The position numbers were made by a program, and so were the translations under genes. Positions 1 to 11,592 of a DNA stretch of 64,000 nucleotides are shown here, one piece after another (within the stretch, counting starts at the first letter, position 1; each line of letters begins with the position of its first letter). The DNA comes from Xanthostigma xanthostigma. Its lineage: Eukaryota > Arthropoda > Insecta > Raphidioptera > Raphidiidae. The notes below the pieces were generated by a model, which searched no databases, was not told where the DNA came from, and worked only from the letters and a program-made list of their open reading frames with translations. The stretch covers positions 9,300,001 through 9,364,000 of the forward strand of contig OY754464.1 of assembly GCA_963575645.1 (NCBI GenBank), written 5' to 3'.

Positions 1-196
1 TCTATATCCGACATAATTTGAAATATTAAAGTACAAAGCATAACTTTAGCATATACTTGATTTGTATCGGCATTAAATGAAAATTTACACAGTTCGTTAA
101 GTTTGGAGCAAATATCTGGCAACAGGGGAACAAGCGTACTCGGCTGAAGACAGCCTATCGCTCCAAGTGCTTCACAGAATATCCCACTCCATACAC
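1..196 (-). CDS. IntS7: IntS7 exon 7 (partial, cut by window edge)
   Basis: From a TTTGCAG acceptor the frame stays open for 65 codons to the left edge: VWSGIFCEALGAIGCLQPST, then VPLLPDICSKLNELCKF and MLCTLIFQIMSDI. It has Leu/Ile-rich helical-repeat character. The rest of the gene lies outside the window. Confidence 0.85.
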
Positions 197-3100
197 CTGC
201 AAACATCAACATTTACTGTACAGTGTGCTGGACACATAGAGTATGTAAACGCGTAAGGTGCACATAGGGAAATTAGCATTGGGAAAAAATACTTGGATCA
301 GAGTTAGCCATGACTGCATTAATTGTTATTTCTATTGAATTATCGTGGTAATCTTGAGGATTTCTATTTTATTTTGATTTATTTTTATTTTGCTTGGCTT
401 TTTTAATAATAAAACGCTCTTATATATCATTATTTTAATTTTTTTGTACAAAAATAAAATAAAACAAAAAAAAACAACTCCATCTGTTTGGAAACATTTC
501 ATTCAAAAATTGTCTGACTGGTATGACGTATGCGCGTTGGTAAATCAGTGACCCAATGTCTTTAGGTTCAACACGAATAGGCGGAGATATTTGATCTCGC
601 ACTATATTTAAGTATTTTTGAGAATTTAATGTCCCATTAATAAAAAAAGTCCGATTATGTTGTAATCATTTGAATATTTTCTTCGGTAGTATACACATTC
701 ATTTTGCAAAAGAATATTATCTGTCAAATTGAAAAATAAGATTTCAAAGCTCACTCTGATCCAGGCATTTTTTCCCAATGTTAATTTCCCTATGTGCACC
801 TTACGTGTTTACATACTGTATACATTTTTTTAATTTTAAGACTACTTAGGCCGGACCGGTCAGATCGACTCGGCAAAGGCAGATAATGCTATGACATTAT
901 ATCCGTTGAGCACACATTCTGTACACGAGACGAGCTCTAGACTCGAGAGCCATTGAGCCTACTCGGTAATGAAACAATAACAATTAAACAAACCTCCGAT
1001 TGACATCAAATTTGAACCGATGAGATCCGTAAAACCAGCACAATGACTCGGTTCTGCTTTGCACAGAGACACCGCGCAATGCAACGCCGTGTGCATTTGC
1101 GGTATGTATTTCTGATTGCTACTGTCCTCGGCTAGAATCATTGAAATTAATGTTTCTATATGATTAATCAACTCTTCGACGCAATAAACTGGCAGATTTT
1201 CCTTGTAGCTAAAAACAAACAAAAAACAAAAGTATTAAACTTATTAGGTCTGTTCCAAACAGTCAGAGAACGGTAACAGAACTTTTTATATACTGTTCTG
1301 GCTTTTGCGTTTTGATTGTGCATTTTTTATTTTATTTTTTAGATACATAAAAATATGCGGTAATTATCAGCAAATTAATCTTCATGACGCAAAGATTATT
1401 GTACAATGTACATTATAAAATAAAACCGGTCAAGTGTGAGTCGGACTCGCACACGAAGGGTTCCGTACACTATGTACTTTTTAAATACTTTTGTAAAAGA
1501 AACAAGAGAGGCGCTATAACAATATGTAACCAGTGGGAGTATGCAAGTAGTTCAAGAATTTCAAGGCGTGAAATTTTACATAATACACCCCGGCGTTTTT
1601 ATATTATAAACACTTTTTTTACAAAAATTTCTTGTAGAATAAAATAATATAAAGTTTTGATAAATATACCATTATATCAAATAACAACGTTATGGCAAAT
1701 ATCTCTGTTGCGCATACGCCGATTTCCCCAAAAAAAAATACAAAACTTTTGAATATTAAACCATTATGAAAAATATACCATTATTATATAAAAACAATGT
1801 TATAGCACATATCTCTTTGCGCATGCGCCGCCTTTCTCCCTAAAACTTTTTACAAAACTTTCTTTTAAACCATTATGAAATATATACTATTATTATATAA
1901 AGCAACTTTATTGCATATATTTCTTTTGCGCATGCGCCAATTTTTCCCAAAAAATTTACAAAACTTTTGTAAACATAGATAGAATAATAAACCGTTATGA
2001 AAAGTATGCCGTTATTATATAAAAACCAGCCTTATAGTATATATTTCTTCTACGCATGCGCCGATTTTTTTCAAAAATTTATTTTACAAAACTCCTGTAA
2101 AACAAAATAATAAGCCGTTATGAAAAGTATACTATTATCTTATAAAAACAACATTATAATATATATTTCTTTTGCGCTTGCGCCGACGTCTCTCAAAAAC
2201 AATAGGCCTCTTCATATTTGCATATCAAATATCCTCCCAAAATTTTGTTTCATTCCGCTTATCCATGGTGTTGGAATGGTAAAAAATGTCAAAAATGACG
2301 TTTGCATCTGTCAAAGCAATATGTTCTAATAATTAAAATTAGTTATTCAAATCGTTAACTCAGAAGGCGTTGCATTTCACAAAATACTAATGTCAAAAGA
2401 TTTGAAATGACATTCGTTTTTAAACAAATGCAATCTTTTTTTTTAAGACAAAACATACGCAATTTTTAAATTCCCATAGTACAGTATGCAACAAACGAAG
2501 ACAGACGATCCCCGTGTATGCTATGGATTAGACAAAATTGAATTTATACATTTTATTTCTATATAAAGCTGTATAAAAAAGTGTTTCGACGAATTCTGTT
2601 ATACAAAATCTATGTAAAATTTTCTGCTCTTTCGTTTAAGACAGGTCTCGAAACGATCTGATTTAAATTGAGCGACTTATAAGCAAAAAACTGAATTTGC
2701 TCCTCTTTGGGGAGTTTTGGGGGTTTTTTAATTATTTGTTGTTCTAGCGGCAATAGAAATACATACTCTGTGAAAATTTCAACTCTCTACCTATTACGGT
2801 TCTTGAGATACAGCCCGCTGACAGACAGACGGACAGACAGACAGACGGACAGCGGAGGCTTAGTAATAGGGTCCCGTTTGACCTTCGGGTACGGAACCCT
2901 AAAAATGGGGAATTATAAAATGGTCGAATAAAAAAACAAATTTGGTGACTGATGATGAGATACTGTTTTAATAACTTGAGATATTAAAATAATAGTTGGG
3001 TGACTAAATTACTAAGTGAGCGACTAAATTACTAAGTGAACGACTAAATTACTAAGTGAGTGACTAAATTACTAAGTGGGCGACTAGAATGCCTTCGGTA

Positions 3101-6100
3101 ATTTTGAAGCAGATATCTTCTTTTGTTTTTATTTTTTATTTTTTCACTTTGAGACTACAACTTAAAACTAATATTTTCATGAAGATTGAAAACCACCGCC
3201 GTTTTTTATAAAGGGGTATGCGAATTGTTTCGCAGTGAAACGCGATGGAGCAAAGGTGGAGTTTTTAAAAAAATAATTCCGGGGTGAACGATAAATGGGT
3301 ATGCGAATTGTAATTCCGGGGTGAACGATAAAGGGGTATGCGAATTGTCTCGCAGTGAAACGGGAAGGAGCAAATGTTGAATTTTTAAAAAAACAATTCC
3401 GGGGTGAACGATAACGGTGTATGCGAATTAAATAGTTAATTGTTTGAATAGAACTGCGTTTTCTAAAAAATGTATATTTAATTGACAGTCAATTAAATAT
3501 ATATTTTTTGGAAAACGCAGTTCTATTCAGTCGCTCACTTAGTAATTTAGTCACCCAACTATTATTTTCTCGTCACGCGCAGTCAGTCGCTCACTTAGTA
3601 ATACAGTAACCCAAATTGATTATTTTTGTCATCCAAAATTGTAATTTACTGTCACTCGTTTAAATACTACCCTAAAAAAATTCTCAATAACAGGGGATGC
3701 AGTTGTCTATCTTGGAATATATTTGTACGCACTAGTGTAGCTATTTATTACTTACCAATAATATGTTATTTTCGTCAATATTTCTATCGCTTGCGCCGCA
3801 ATAATTGGGCTCAGGGTATGACAACACTTATCACACAGGGTTCTTACGGATGAATCGGGATTCATATGCTTATGACACGTCACTGAAGAATTAACTAACA
3901 CTTGGATGACACCGAGAGACAAACTCTTAACAGCTTCTCCTTCCGTATTTAACGCGACATCAACAATTCCTAAAACAAAGAATACAAATTATTTTTGAGG
4001 TGATAAGGTCTTATAAATTGATGAAACACCAGCTGCACGCACGAAAAAGTGTAACGTTCCGCCTGACCCTGTGCGTGCAAGTGAGAGTGCAGTAATGTAT
4101 TATTAAATATGATATTCGAGCGGAATACGTTATCACGTAAAACTATCGTCCTTAAACCGACTTTACAGACAACCAATTTTTTGTCCTACACTGTCTATCT
4201 CGGGCGCAATGCTATTTTGATTCGTCTGACTGTTATAGTACTAACAGACGGTCGTACTTGGTTCGAAGCGGACAGCGGATCTGGTCCGCTTCGTACCAAA
4301 TCTGTTCGTCTGTAGAGTAGTCTGCGTGTCCGCCCGGTTCGATGGGATGCACGTCGTACTTGGTCCGGTCCGGTACAATATCCGAGCGTGTGTAGAGCAG
4401 TACGACGGACTTGATACATATAACCGTATAACGACGTCATTGTAATTCAAAACGTTGTGCACAATGCCGGATTTAGAGGTCTGGAGGCCTCGGGGCAACA
4501 AAGGAGTGGAGGCCCCCTGGCCCCAAATTATTTTCCAAATAAAATGGACAATTTTTTTCAGTCGATTTTTCCAATAAATAATTTATTATACAAGTATAGA
4601 TTCTTTTATTATTTAACAAACATATAAATATAATAAGAAACAAGAATTATCTAAAAATTAAATTTTAGCATTAACGAACAGAACTTTCCGAGCTGAAATC
4701 CAGTTCCCGAAGTAAATCACTTTCAATGCTCAGGAAATTTGAATTTTTTTTCCAAAGTCTCTATTGTGGGGCCCCTCTTTTGTGGTGGCCCCGGGGCTGT
4801 AGCCCCGGTTGCCCTCCCCTAAATACGGCCCTGGTTGTGCAACATGACAGAAATTTTGACAGAACGCGAAGTTCTTGGTGGAGTATTGGTATTATAAAAA
4901 GATTTCTCATGTTTGTGGGATCTATCAGATAAGTTATATTGTAACAGAGAAGCGCGTAACAACGCTCTAGAAATTCTTCGGGAGTGTTATTCAAAATATA
5001 ATCTTCGCTATCAAGCGATTTTATTAACTTCATATGACTAAATTCATCGCGATCTTTCAAATAGAATTTTGCCCACTCCTTTCTTTTCTTCCTTGTTGTT
5101 TGTGGCGGCATTAACGTTGCCGCTAGAATAATCGCAATTTTCGCGCGCTTAATCATAGGCATGATTACGTAACTGTGTACACAAGGAGACTGACAGATCC
5201 GGTCGTCTGTTGCAAGCAGCGGACTTGATCCGCCGTACCATGTCCGTTGTCGGACCGGACCAAGTTCGAGCGTCTGTTAGTACTATTAAGCTCATTAACG
5301 TTCGTTACGATGTCATGATTTTTGGCAAGTTTTCTCGAGCAGAGGTGCCTGCACTGTAGGTGCGTTTGTTCGATGAACTCTCTAATGTCTACAAAAGACA
5401 ATTCGTAATATATTCTTAGGCTGTGTGCATGAAACCTACTAGCGCCGCTAGTGGGTAATAGAGAATTATTGAACTCACTTTTTATGGAAATCGCAACATG
5501 TTTCTATGGTGATATAATTGGCCATGATGTGTCAAAAAAAATGTAATGAGAAAAACTGATGTTAATTTTATATATCATAAGATTCAGATTGTAAACCATT
5601 ATATTAATAGCATAACATAAAAGGTACGTAAAAATTATTTAATGAATAATAATTAATTTGTTTACATTGACAGCATAACGCCAAATTATGGCGCCAATAG
5701 TCTTTATTTTACTTAAATAGCCATCATCGCAACAGCCCGGAATACAACAAGCATTTCCAGATCGTCTAGTTTTGTCCATTTCCTTTGTAATTAAATTTTT
5801 TTATAAAATCATAACTATTTTCACTTTTAATAAACAGTGCTCACTGACATACAGTATGTACACACGTAAGGTGTACATAGGGAAATTAACATTGGGAAAA
5901 AATGACTGGATCAGAGTGAGCCTTGAAATCTTGTTTTTCAATTTGACAGATAATATTCTTTTGCAAAATGAATGTGTATACTACCAAAGAAAATATTCAA
6001 ATGATTACAACATAATCGGACTTTTTTTATTAATGGGACATTAAATTCCCAAAAATACTTAAATATGGTGCAGGATCAAATAGCTCCGCCTATTCGTGTT

Positions 6101-9100
6101 GAACCTAAAGCCATTGGGTCACTGATTTACCAACGCGCATACGTCATATCAGTCAGACAATTTTTGAATGAAATGTTTCCAAACAGATGGAGTTGTTTTT
6201 TTGTTTTATTTTTGTACAAAAAAATTAAAATCATGATTTATAAGAGTTTTTTATTATTAAAAAAGCCAAGTAAAATAAAAATAAATCAAAATAAAATAGA
6301 AATCCTCAAGATTACCACGATAATTGAATAGAAATAACAATTAATGCAGTCATGGCTAGCTCTGATCCAAGTATTTTTTTCCAATGTTAATTTCCCTATG
6401 TGCACCTTACGCGTTTACATACTGTATATGGAAAATTTTAGTGCTAGGTTTCCCCTAGTGCTCACCACAAACGCTCGCGTCAATAAATTTATAATTCTGC
6501 CTCCTTGCCCATACACAATTTTTGTTTATGATCTTCATTAAAGTAAAAAAAAAACTGCGGTCATGAATTAGACACCACTGTTCTAACGCTTTGTTACCTT
6601 CTATTGCTCCCGAAGGCCACAGATGAGCACCTTCTCTTGCAAGTTGTCGTAAATTTTTTAAGGCATGAGCTTTCACTGCCCATCTAGGATCGGTACGAAG
6701 ATAATGCAACAATAACGTTACTTGCTCCGGTATATCTACTAGAGTAGCCGACGATAATTGAGTTAAAGCATTTAACGTCACAATAACAAAATCTTTAGCG
6801 GGATATTTCGGAAGTAATTCTGTGCATAGCTGGCGAATCATTATGGCCGTGCTCGTGTCGTGATGCATGTGTTGAAGGATCGGTATTAAATCCAACTTCA
6901 TGTAAACTGGAGTGACTTGTCCTTGGATCATGTCTGAAATTTTGTTGCACATACTAACGGCAAACGTCCTGAAAATAATAATAATAATAAATATACTTTA
7001 TTAATGGTACATGTACACACGTATTAATAGCATCAGGCTTGACATAATATCATTGTCAAAGATAATTTTTTAAATCATAATTTGTTTCCGTAAATAAAAA
7101 TTCTTTTAGATTTTTTTTTCAGGTTAACCCCAGCTTTTATATGTGCAGGTACTTTATTATGTATCTGAATCATAGCGCTGAGGACACCTCTCTGAATTAT
7201 AGTTAGCAAAGATGCTACCGTTTTAAAATTATTTTTATTTCTTATCGAGCAGCTATGCTCAAAATTATTCTCGATAAAAAGAGAAGGATTATTGTTTACA
7301 AATAGTGCGCATTCTAGAATAAAAATGTCGTAAACGGTGAGAATTTTAAATTTTTTAAATAGCTCTCTACAGCTATGTCTAGGTGCCACACTCGCTATGA
7401 TTCGGATACATTTTTTTTGAAGTAAGAATACTTTTTTTGAAAGCGTGGAATTGCCCCAAAATATTATGGCAAACTGTAAGTTTGAATGGAAATACGCATA
7501 GTAGATGCTGAGAAGTGCATCAAAATTTACAACTCTTTTTAGATATCTTATTAAATATATTGATCTGCATAATTTTGATTGTAATTGTTCGATATGTGAC
7601 TTCCAATTTAAGTCACAGTCAATATTTATCCTTAAAAATTTTACATAATTAGTCAATGATACTTCTGAACCTAACAAATGCATTTTCCGCGGAAGTTGAC
7701 AGTAATTGCCGAATTTTATTATTTCTGTTTTACAGCTGTTTATTTTTAAACTATTTTCCTTAAACCAGGTGTTTAATATTTCAGTGGTGTGTCGAATTTG
7801 ATTTAGCAAAAGCCCTTCATCTCTTCCCTCACATATTACATTTTTGTCTGTAAATACTTAACGTGATTATTAGGCATTAGGCACTTACACTATTGGCGTC
7901 GGTCGGATGGTGGGACCTATGGGTCGGACCATAATTTCCCGACGATTTTTGAACATGTTTGTGTGCGTGTGTGTGTGTTAGCACGATAACTCTCGACAGA
8001 CTTAATCGATTTAAACGAAATTTGGTTCACATGTTGGAATCCGTCACCGCACAAAATTTATTTAAAACGGACCCAATCGAGGTGATATTTAGGAGTTGAA
8101 AATAATTTTTGAGTTAAAAAAAAAGGCTATTGTCTACATGGAGTAGCGTGGGGGAAAGGTATATAGGAACGTTCTCTAGTTCCTACGACAAAAGTTTTAA
8201 CTTTTAGTGTTCTTACTTTGATTTGGCTGCAAACTGCTCAGCAGCTCTGATGGCAGCCTGGACTTCAACCGTGTCATGCGCGTCCAAGCTACGATGTATG
8301 GCATGATGAACTTGCTGGCGTTCCGGAATTATGCCGGCGCATGCTGCCAACGCCCGAAGAGTCAAAGCGCGAGCTATGGGATCATTTGAATGCATTACAC
8401 TAAATACGCGTCGAACAAATTCATCTACGTTGAGAATTTTATCTAAATGTTTTTCGCTTTGCTCCAAAACTCTTAATATCCATATTCGTAAGAAGTTAGT
8501 TCTGGAATAATAAACCATACTTAATTAATAAAAGTATATTTTTTTCATTTGGAATTAGAGATATTTTCATAAAATCCAATGTTCTGAGTTGTCGATCGTC
8601 TGTAATCGCTACGAAATATTACAATCAATATTCTTATAGTTTTTTAATATACAGCAGACTGAGAAGTCGGTGAATTGGCAGTCTTCTGCGCTAATAATAC
8701 GTTATAAACTAACTTACCCTGTTCGAAACACATCTGCTAATTTTAAAAACGATGAGTTTATAAGTATTGGAAACGGATATTTTTCAAAGAGTCTTGGAAA
8801 ACGAACAATAGCTTCTGACTGTTCGCCAATCTTTCCTGACCGTAAACCTGTAATAATTAAAAACTAATTAAAAACAGCTAATCAAACATAAAATTCAGCG
8901 TAATTTCTTCGTTTTACTAGCTTTAAATATAATTGTTTTCTAGTACCAAAATCGTAAACTGTGCAAAAAATACTAGTGACCGCCGTTTTGTCAGTATGTT
9001 TTAGTCTAATTCAAGTCAACTTGAAAGGGTTTCAAACAGTGTTTCGTCAAGTACAGTTTTTAAAAACTTAAAATAAATCTTTTCACAAAATAGCTTAATT

Positions 9101-9222
9101 GAAAAAACTTTCGGCATAACCTTACTTTTATCCAATTCTGTCAAAGCGGAATTTGCATCCTGATCTGGTTCTCCTAAACCAGATTCAAAAGTGTTCATTC
9201 GAACTGCAATCATGTTGGACAT
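1..9222 (-). CDS. IntS7: Integrator complex subunit 7, N-terminal half (7 exons, runs off left edge)
   Basis: Integrator is the nuclear complex bound to RNA polymerase II that cleaves snRNA 3' ends and attenuates nascent transcripts; IntS7 is a helical-repeat scaffold subunit. Exons on the minus strand are 9222-9126, 8847-8718, 8501-8217, 6968-6598, 3969-3756, 1208-994 and 196 to the edge. All junctions are GT/AG and every phase fits, giving about 502 residues; the animal protein is roughly 960, so about half is here. Diagnostic stretches as I recall the family include SALTELDK, RFPRLFEKYPFPILINS, EKHLDKILNVDEFV, HSNDPIARALTLR and PILQHMHH. The start ATG (9220-9222) opens exon 1. Introns hold MITEs, a LINE fragment and hAT/MITE insertions, none touching an exon. 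Identity is strong; exon borders are my manual call. Confidence 0.95.
239..818 (-). mobile_element. Mariner-like MITE, copy 1 (in IntS7 intron 6)
   Basis: About 580 bp with long terminal inverted repeats (GTAAGGTGCACATAGGGAAA at the left, mirrored at the right) and TA at the right end. Inside, on the minus strand, it carries the same transposase scrap as the other copies (FFINGTLNSQKY, PNRW). It is a deletion derivative of a Tc1/mariner-type element; copies are at 5852, 20697 and 26034. Confidence 0.85.
994..1208 (-). CDS. IntS7: IntS7 exon 6
   Basis: 215 nt encoding YKENLPVYCVEELINHIE, then TLISMILAEDSS, MHTALHCAVSLCKAEPSHC and DLIGSNLMSIGG. Phase agrees with exons 5 and 7. The acceptor is TTTTTAG and the donor GGAG|GTTTGT. 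Confidence 0.88.
1420..2905. mobile_element. Dispersed element with GGGTTCCGTA / TACGGAACCC ends (IntS7 intron 5)
   Basis: It begins with CGGTCAAGTGTGAGTCGG...AAGGGTTCCGTAC and ends with a (GACAGACG)n tract followed by AATAGGGTCCCG...GGTACGGAACCCT. Between them are four diverged ~125-bp tandem blocks around TTTGCGCATGCGCCG (roughly 1690-2180). These ends are familiar from widespread insect repeats. A fragment of its right half recurs inverted at about 36850-37295. Only small non-conserved ORFs are present. Confidence 0.65.
2983..3610. repeat. Inverted-repeat element with 19-bp tandem units
   Basis: The left arm carries about four and a half tandem copies of a 19-bp unit, GACTAAATTACTAAGTGAG (3003-3086). 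The same unit occurs inverted at the right (3529-3605), including the adjoining AATAATAGTTGGGTGACT. Between them lie two imperfect ~120-bp direct repeats (GGGGTATGCGAATTGT...) and the hairpin at 3446-3529. It sits in IntS7 intron 5. Confidence 0.7.
3446..3529. repeat. 84-bp hairpin
   Basis: GAATAGAACTGCGTTTTC is followed by its near-exact inverted copy GAAAACGCAGTTCTATTC, with a short AT-rich self-complementary centre (TTAATTGACAGTCAATTAA). Confidence 0.8.
3756..3969 (-). CDS. IntS7: IntS7 exon 5
   Basis: 214 nt encoding IVDVALNTEGEAVKSLSLG, VIQVLVNSSVTCHKHM and SPIIAAQAIEILTKITYYC (last Cys codon shared with exon 6). It joins exon 4 in phase across a 2.6-kb intron filled with mobile DNA. 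Sequence similarity to the family is weaker here, but phase and order support it. Confidence 0.86.
3996..4192. repeat. MITE family 'ATAACGT', copy 1
   Basis: It has GTGATAAGGTCTTATAAATTG at the left and GAATACGTTATCACGTAAAA toward the right, with AAACCGACTTTACAGACAAC downstream. Longer relatives are at 35694-36128 and 36707-37366. It lies in IntS7 intron 4. Confidence 0.65.
4462..4833. mobile_element. hAT MITE with perfect 8-bp TSD GTTGTGCA
   Basis: It runs from CAATGCCGGATTTAG to TAAATACGGCCCTG. The 8-bp direct duplications GTTGTGCA flank it at 4454-4461 and 4834-4841. The interior is GC-rich (GGCCCC blocks) with an AT-rich core and no ORF. Confidence 0.9.
4842..5162 (-). pseudogene. Possible PIF/Harbinger-like transposase N-terminal fragment
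   Basis: The open frame from an ATG at 5162 contains RKKRKEWAKFYLKDRDEFSH followed by MKLIKSLDSEDY. This resembles the W-x-R/K...R-x-E/G...L-x-x-L N-terminal region of PIF/Harbinger transposases. It runs into the nested hAT and ends. The resemblance is weak; it could be another element class. Confidence 0.3.
5852..6424 (+). mobile_element. Mariner-like MITE, copy 2 (IntS7 intron 4)
   Basis: 573 bp flanked by TA (5850-5851, 6425-6426). The ends are CAGTATGTACACACGTAAGG and CTTACGCGTTTACATACTG. A plus-strand scrap encodes FFINGTLN-like text, then QDQIAPPIRVEPKAIGSLIY and RQFLNEMFPNRW, matching the segment of insect DDE transposases before the third catalytic residue. The catalytic blocks are deleted. 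Confidence 0.9.
6598..6968 (-). CDS. IntS7: IntS7 exon 4
   Basis: 371 nt encoding FAVSMCNKISDMIQG, LIPILQHMHHD and the DPRWAVKAHALKNLRQLA helical repeats. The donor is AAG|GTAACA and the acceptor ATTTTCAG. The acceptor lies directly beside the (ATT)n tail of a LINE insertion (6970 onward), so the LINE landed at or next to the 3' splice site. Confidence 0.94.
6969..7855 (-). pseudogene. 5'-truncated LINE: reverse transcriptase C-terminal fragment
   Basis: On the minus strand an open frame enters at about 7855 and stops at 7075. It has FTDKNVICEGRDEGL, then LNTWFKENSLKINSCKTEII, a typical post-palm region of Jockey/CR1-type RT, and LQFAIIFWGNSTLSKKVFLL. The catalytic F/YADD site reads FTDK, so it is inactive. 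The 3' tail is an (ATT)n microsatellite (6970-6995) abutting the IntS7 exon 4 acceptor. The element is 5'-truncated, as is usual for LINE insertions. Confidence 0.85.
7868..8216. other. Rest of IntS7 intron 3
   Basis: No gene. It includes a short GT run (7963-7979) and TTAATCGATTTAAACGAAATT, which looks like old repeat sequence but has no second copy here. Confidence 0.5.
8217..8501 (-). CDS. IntS7: IntS7 exon 3
   Basis: 285 nt encoding NFLRIWILRVLEQSEKHL, then LNVDEFVRRVFSVMHSNDP, RALTLRALAACAGIIPERQQ and HHAIHRSLDAHDTVEVQAA. This is an alpha-helical repeat region. The acceptor is TTCCAG and the donor GTAAGA. Confidence 0.95.
8718..8847 (-). CDS. IntS7: IntS7 exon 2
   Basis: 130 nt between a CAG acceptor and a GTAAG donor. 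It encodes the highly conserved LRSGKIGEQSEAIVRFPRLF region followed by FLKLADVFRTG. No complete minus-strand ORF covers it, because it is short and bounded by introns on both sides. Confidence 0.93.
9126..9222 (-). CDS. IntS7: IntS7 exon 1
   Basis: 97 nt from the ATG at 9220-9222 to a GTAAG donor (plus 9121-9125). It encodes about 32 residues ending in the conserved SALTELDK block and leaves one base, which joins exon 2 in phase. Confidence 0.9.
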
Positions 9223-10167
9223 TTCTCTATCACTAAATTATAAACTTGTACAGTTACACTTATACATAGCAAACTGTTTATTGTGACACTTGTCATTTGA
9301 CAGATAATGCACGCCGCACGCTTCCACAATGAATCAAAGAACAGAACCAATAACCTATGCCAGTAGTAAACAAACAGTTTTGAATTTGCTGAGTTGTTCA
9401 ATGTTCATGGATCGAAGCAGATCACAGTAAAAAGATGATAAGTATTCAAACAATTAAAACCGCTACCATGGTTTTGTTACACAAAATTGTCATTTACCGT
9501 CACAAATTTTCCGTTTCATAACCATTTTGGCACGGGAGGGAAATCGTTTCATGAGATTAAAATTGTAAGGGAACGCTATAAAAATCGGGATTTTAGCATT
9601 AAGCTGAGGTGACGAGAGGTAAAGCGACCGTCTATTGTAAATTATAGACGCTCGACAACAGAGGTCATAAGCGAACGGTCGTTGATTCGAATCATTTTAG
9701 TTATTGCCATTAATTAGGTACAGGATGAATGTATTTAAATTTTAAAATAATGTATTAACCTATTCGACATAAATTTTCTTTTTTAATTTAAAATAAAATT
9801 GAAACTTTTTATGACGAATCACACACTTTCCAGTCAATGTGAAATAAAGTTATTATTATTATTGTCACAAACTGGGTCAGTGTCAATAACCGGGCCTTTT
9901 ATCTTATTTTGTACCAAATCGTCAAGGCGCTGCACACAAAACACTTTGTGGTGTTGCATTAGAAGTTTCGCTTCAATTCAAAACCAAAAAGACTACAAAA
10001 AACTCGAATAGTTAAAAACTATTAAAATAAAACCATCTCTGGATGTATTATTTTAATTGTCAATTAATGATAAGACTTTTCCATTCTTTTATATTCTGTT
10101 ATTAATTTCGTTGGATCATGACATGAATTTGCTACAGAAAAAGTTTCGTGAAATTTCACGTTTGATG

Positions 10168-10316
10168 TATATGTTACGGTTAATACAAGAAATTAGTTTA
10201 TTCGCGAATTAACCGGCTAATACCCGAATTAACCAAACGTCAAGGATTGGTTAATTCGGGTATTAGCCAGTTAATTCGCGAATTAACTACTTTCTTGTAT
10301 TAACCGTAACATATAC
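10168..10316. repeat. 149-bp palindrome
   Basis: Arms of about 65 bp: TATATGTTACGGTTAATACA ... CGAATTAACC, then a short spacer (AAACGTCAAGGATT), then the inverted copy ending TGTATTAACCGTAACATATA. It has only a few mismatches. It is probably a hairpin MITE. Confidence 0.85.
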
Positions 10317-11128
10317 CTATAATCCAAGCATTTTGGTGATCTTAAGTCTAACAAATAAAACTCAACTAATTTTCAAAAAAATATTTTTATTGTTAGCAAC
10401 ATACAATATGTTTTATACTCCTTGATGTTAATTAACAGCTCTGTGTAATTACAATACCTATAAATTTAACGACAAAATAAATAAAAAAAATTCAAACTCA
10501 TGCACAGAAGCTATTTTTTTTTCAATACAATATTAAAACACATTTTATATCAAACCGTAACTGCAAACTGGGTGTGAAGTTTTTAGATACATCGCACTAG
10601 CCAGTAATATAAATTAGTGATCCAGTGATATAGATCATAGTTTAAAGATTCAAGATGAACAATAATTTTGTAAAAAAACACTTTTTTTAACCGTATATAT
10701 CATGCCGAACTTGACAATACATTGTTTTCGATCGTTTTTTTGTCGAACGGTGTTTATAGATTTGTAAGTTGAACAAATAACCGGCTTATGAAAATTACTG
10801 ATCGCTAACCAAGTTTTATCATACAAGATAACTTGAACTTTTTTCCCTCTACGAGTTTCAAGACTGTTAAATTCCCTTATCCCGTTTACGCAAAAATTAA
10901 ATTACTGAGTAACTGGATCAATACAAATCTGAACTATTATTTTAGTTAGGGTTTACACATAAAAATCAAATCAGAATTAGTTAAGAATCAAATTAATATG
11001 TTGCAAATCAAATTTTCTGTAAACATACAATCAAAAAAAGTATTTATACATACATCATGTATTAACAAAAATTATAAAAGTGTTTATACCATACTAAACG
11101 GAATTTACATATTTTATTACAATCTAAA

Positions 11129-11592
11129 TTGGCTATTTGTATTTGTGTATTTGGCATATTTGGCAAACAATTACCAAGTGTGGACAGTATTTGACAAAGT
11201 GTTGGCCTTATTTGCCTATTTGACAAATAAGGCCAAAACCAAATACGCGTTACCGTGCGGTTGTCGGTTTTTCGAGGCACATCAAAGGAGTCAAATAGGC
11301 AAATACGCAAATAAACCGTCCACACAATGGCCATATTCAGACGTGCAGTATTTTTGTGTCTGTGCTGTGAGCGAGAACTGGAACAATTACTATTGAAAAT
11401 GAATTAGGACAAAGAAACAGTGCTAAAATTCCTGGAATTTTGAACATTGCGTTCTGCTGCCAAATGTTTGTGTGTTAGCTATTTGACTGCCATGTGTGGA
11501 TGGTCGTATTTGCCTCTATTTGCATGTTTGTCTTGAACGTCATATATTTTGCCAAATACAACAAACACCCAATAGCGAACACAAATAGCCAT
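11129..11592. repeat. Possible inverted-repeat element
   Basis: GGCTATTTGTATTTGTG at the left and CACAAATAGCC at the right. It is rich in repeated ATTTGGC / GCCAAAT and AAATAGGCAAAT motifs. No target duplication was identified. Confidence 0.4.

Larger units (their letters stand above)
4241..5280. mobile_element. Nonautonomous DNA transposon interrupted by a hAT MITE
   Basis: Terminal inverted repeats start CTAACAGACG and continue with TCG-rich, GGTCCGGTCCG-containing arms on both sides. The target duplication is ambiguous because the junction is itself palindromic (TAGTACTAA / TTAGTACTA). A hAT MITE (4462-4833) is nested within. A possible transposase scrap is on the minus strand at 4842-5162. 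Confidence 0.65.

Noticed and set aside
3000-3090. CRISPR-like direct repeats
   Set aside because: The 19-bp units are contiguous without unique spacers, and this is a eukaryotic intron.
5165-5401. Minus-strand ORF between IntS7 exons 4 and 5 as an extra IntS7 exon
   Set aside because: Exon 4 (ends GAAG) joins directly in phase with exon 5 (GA ATT GTT) and the protein reads continuously; the ORF overlaps the inverted end of the element at 4241-5280.
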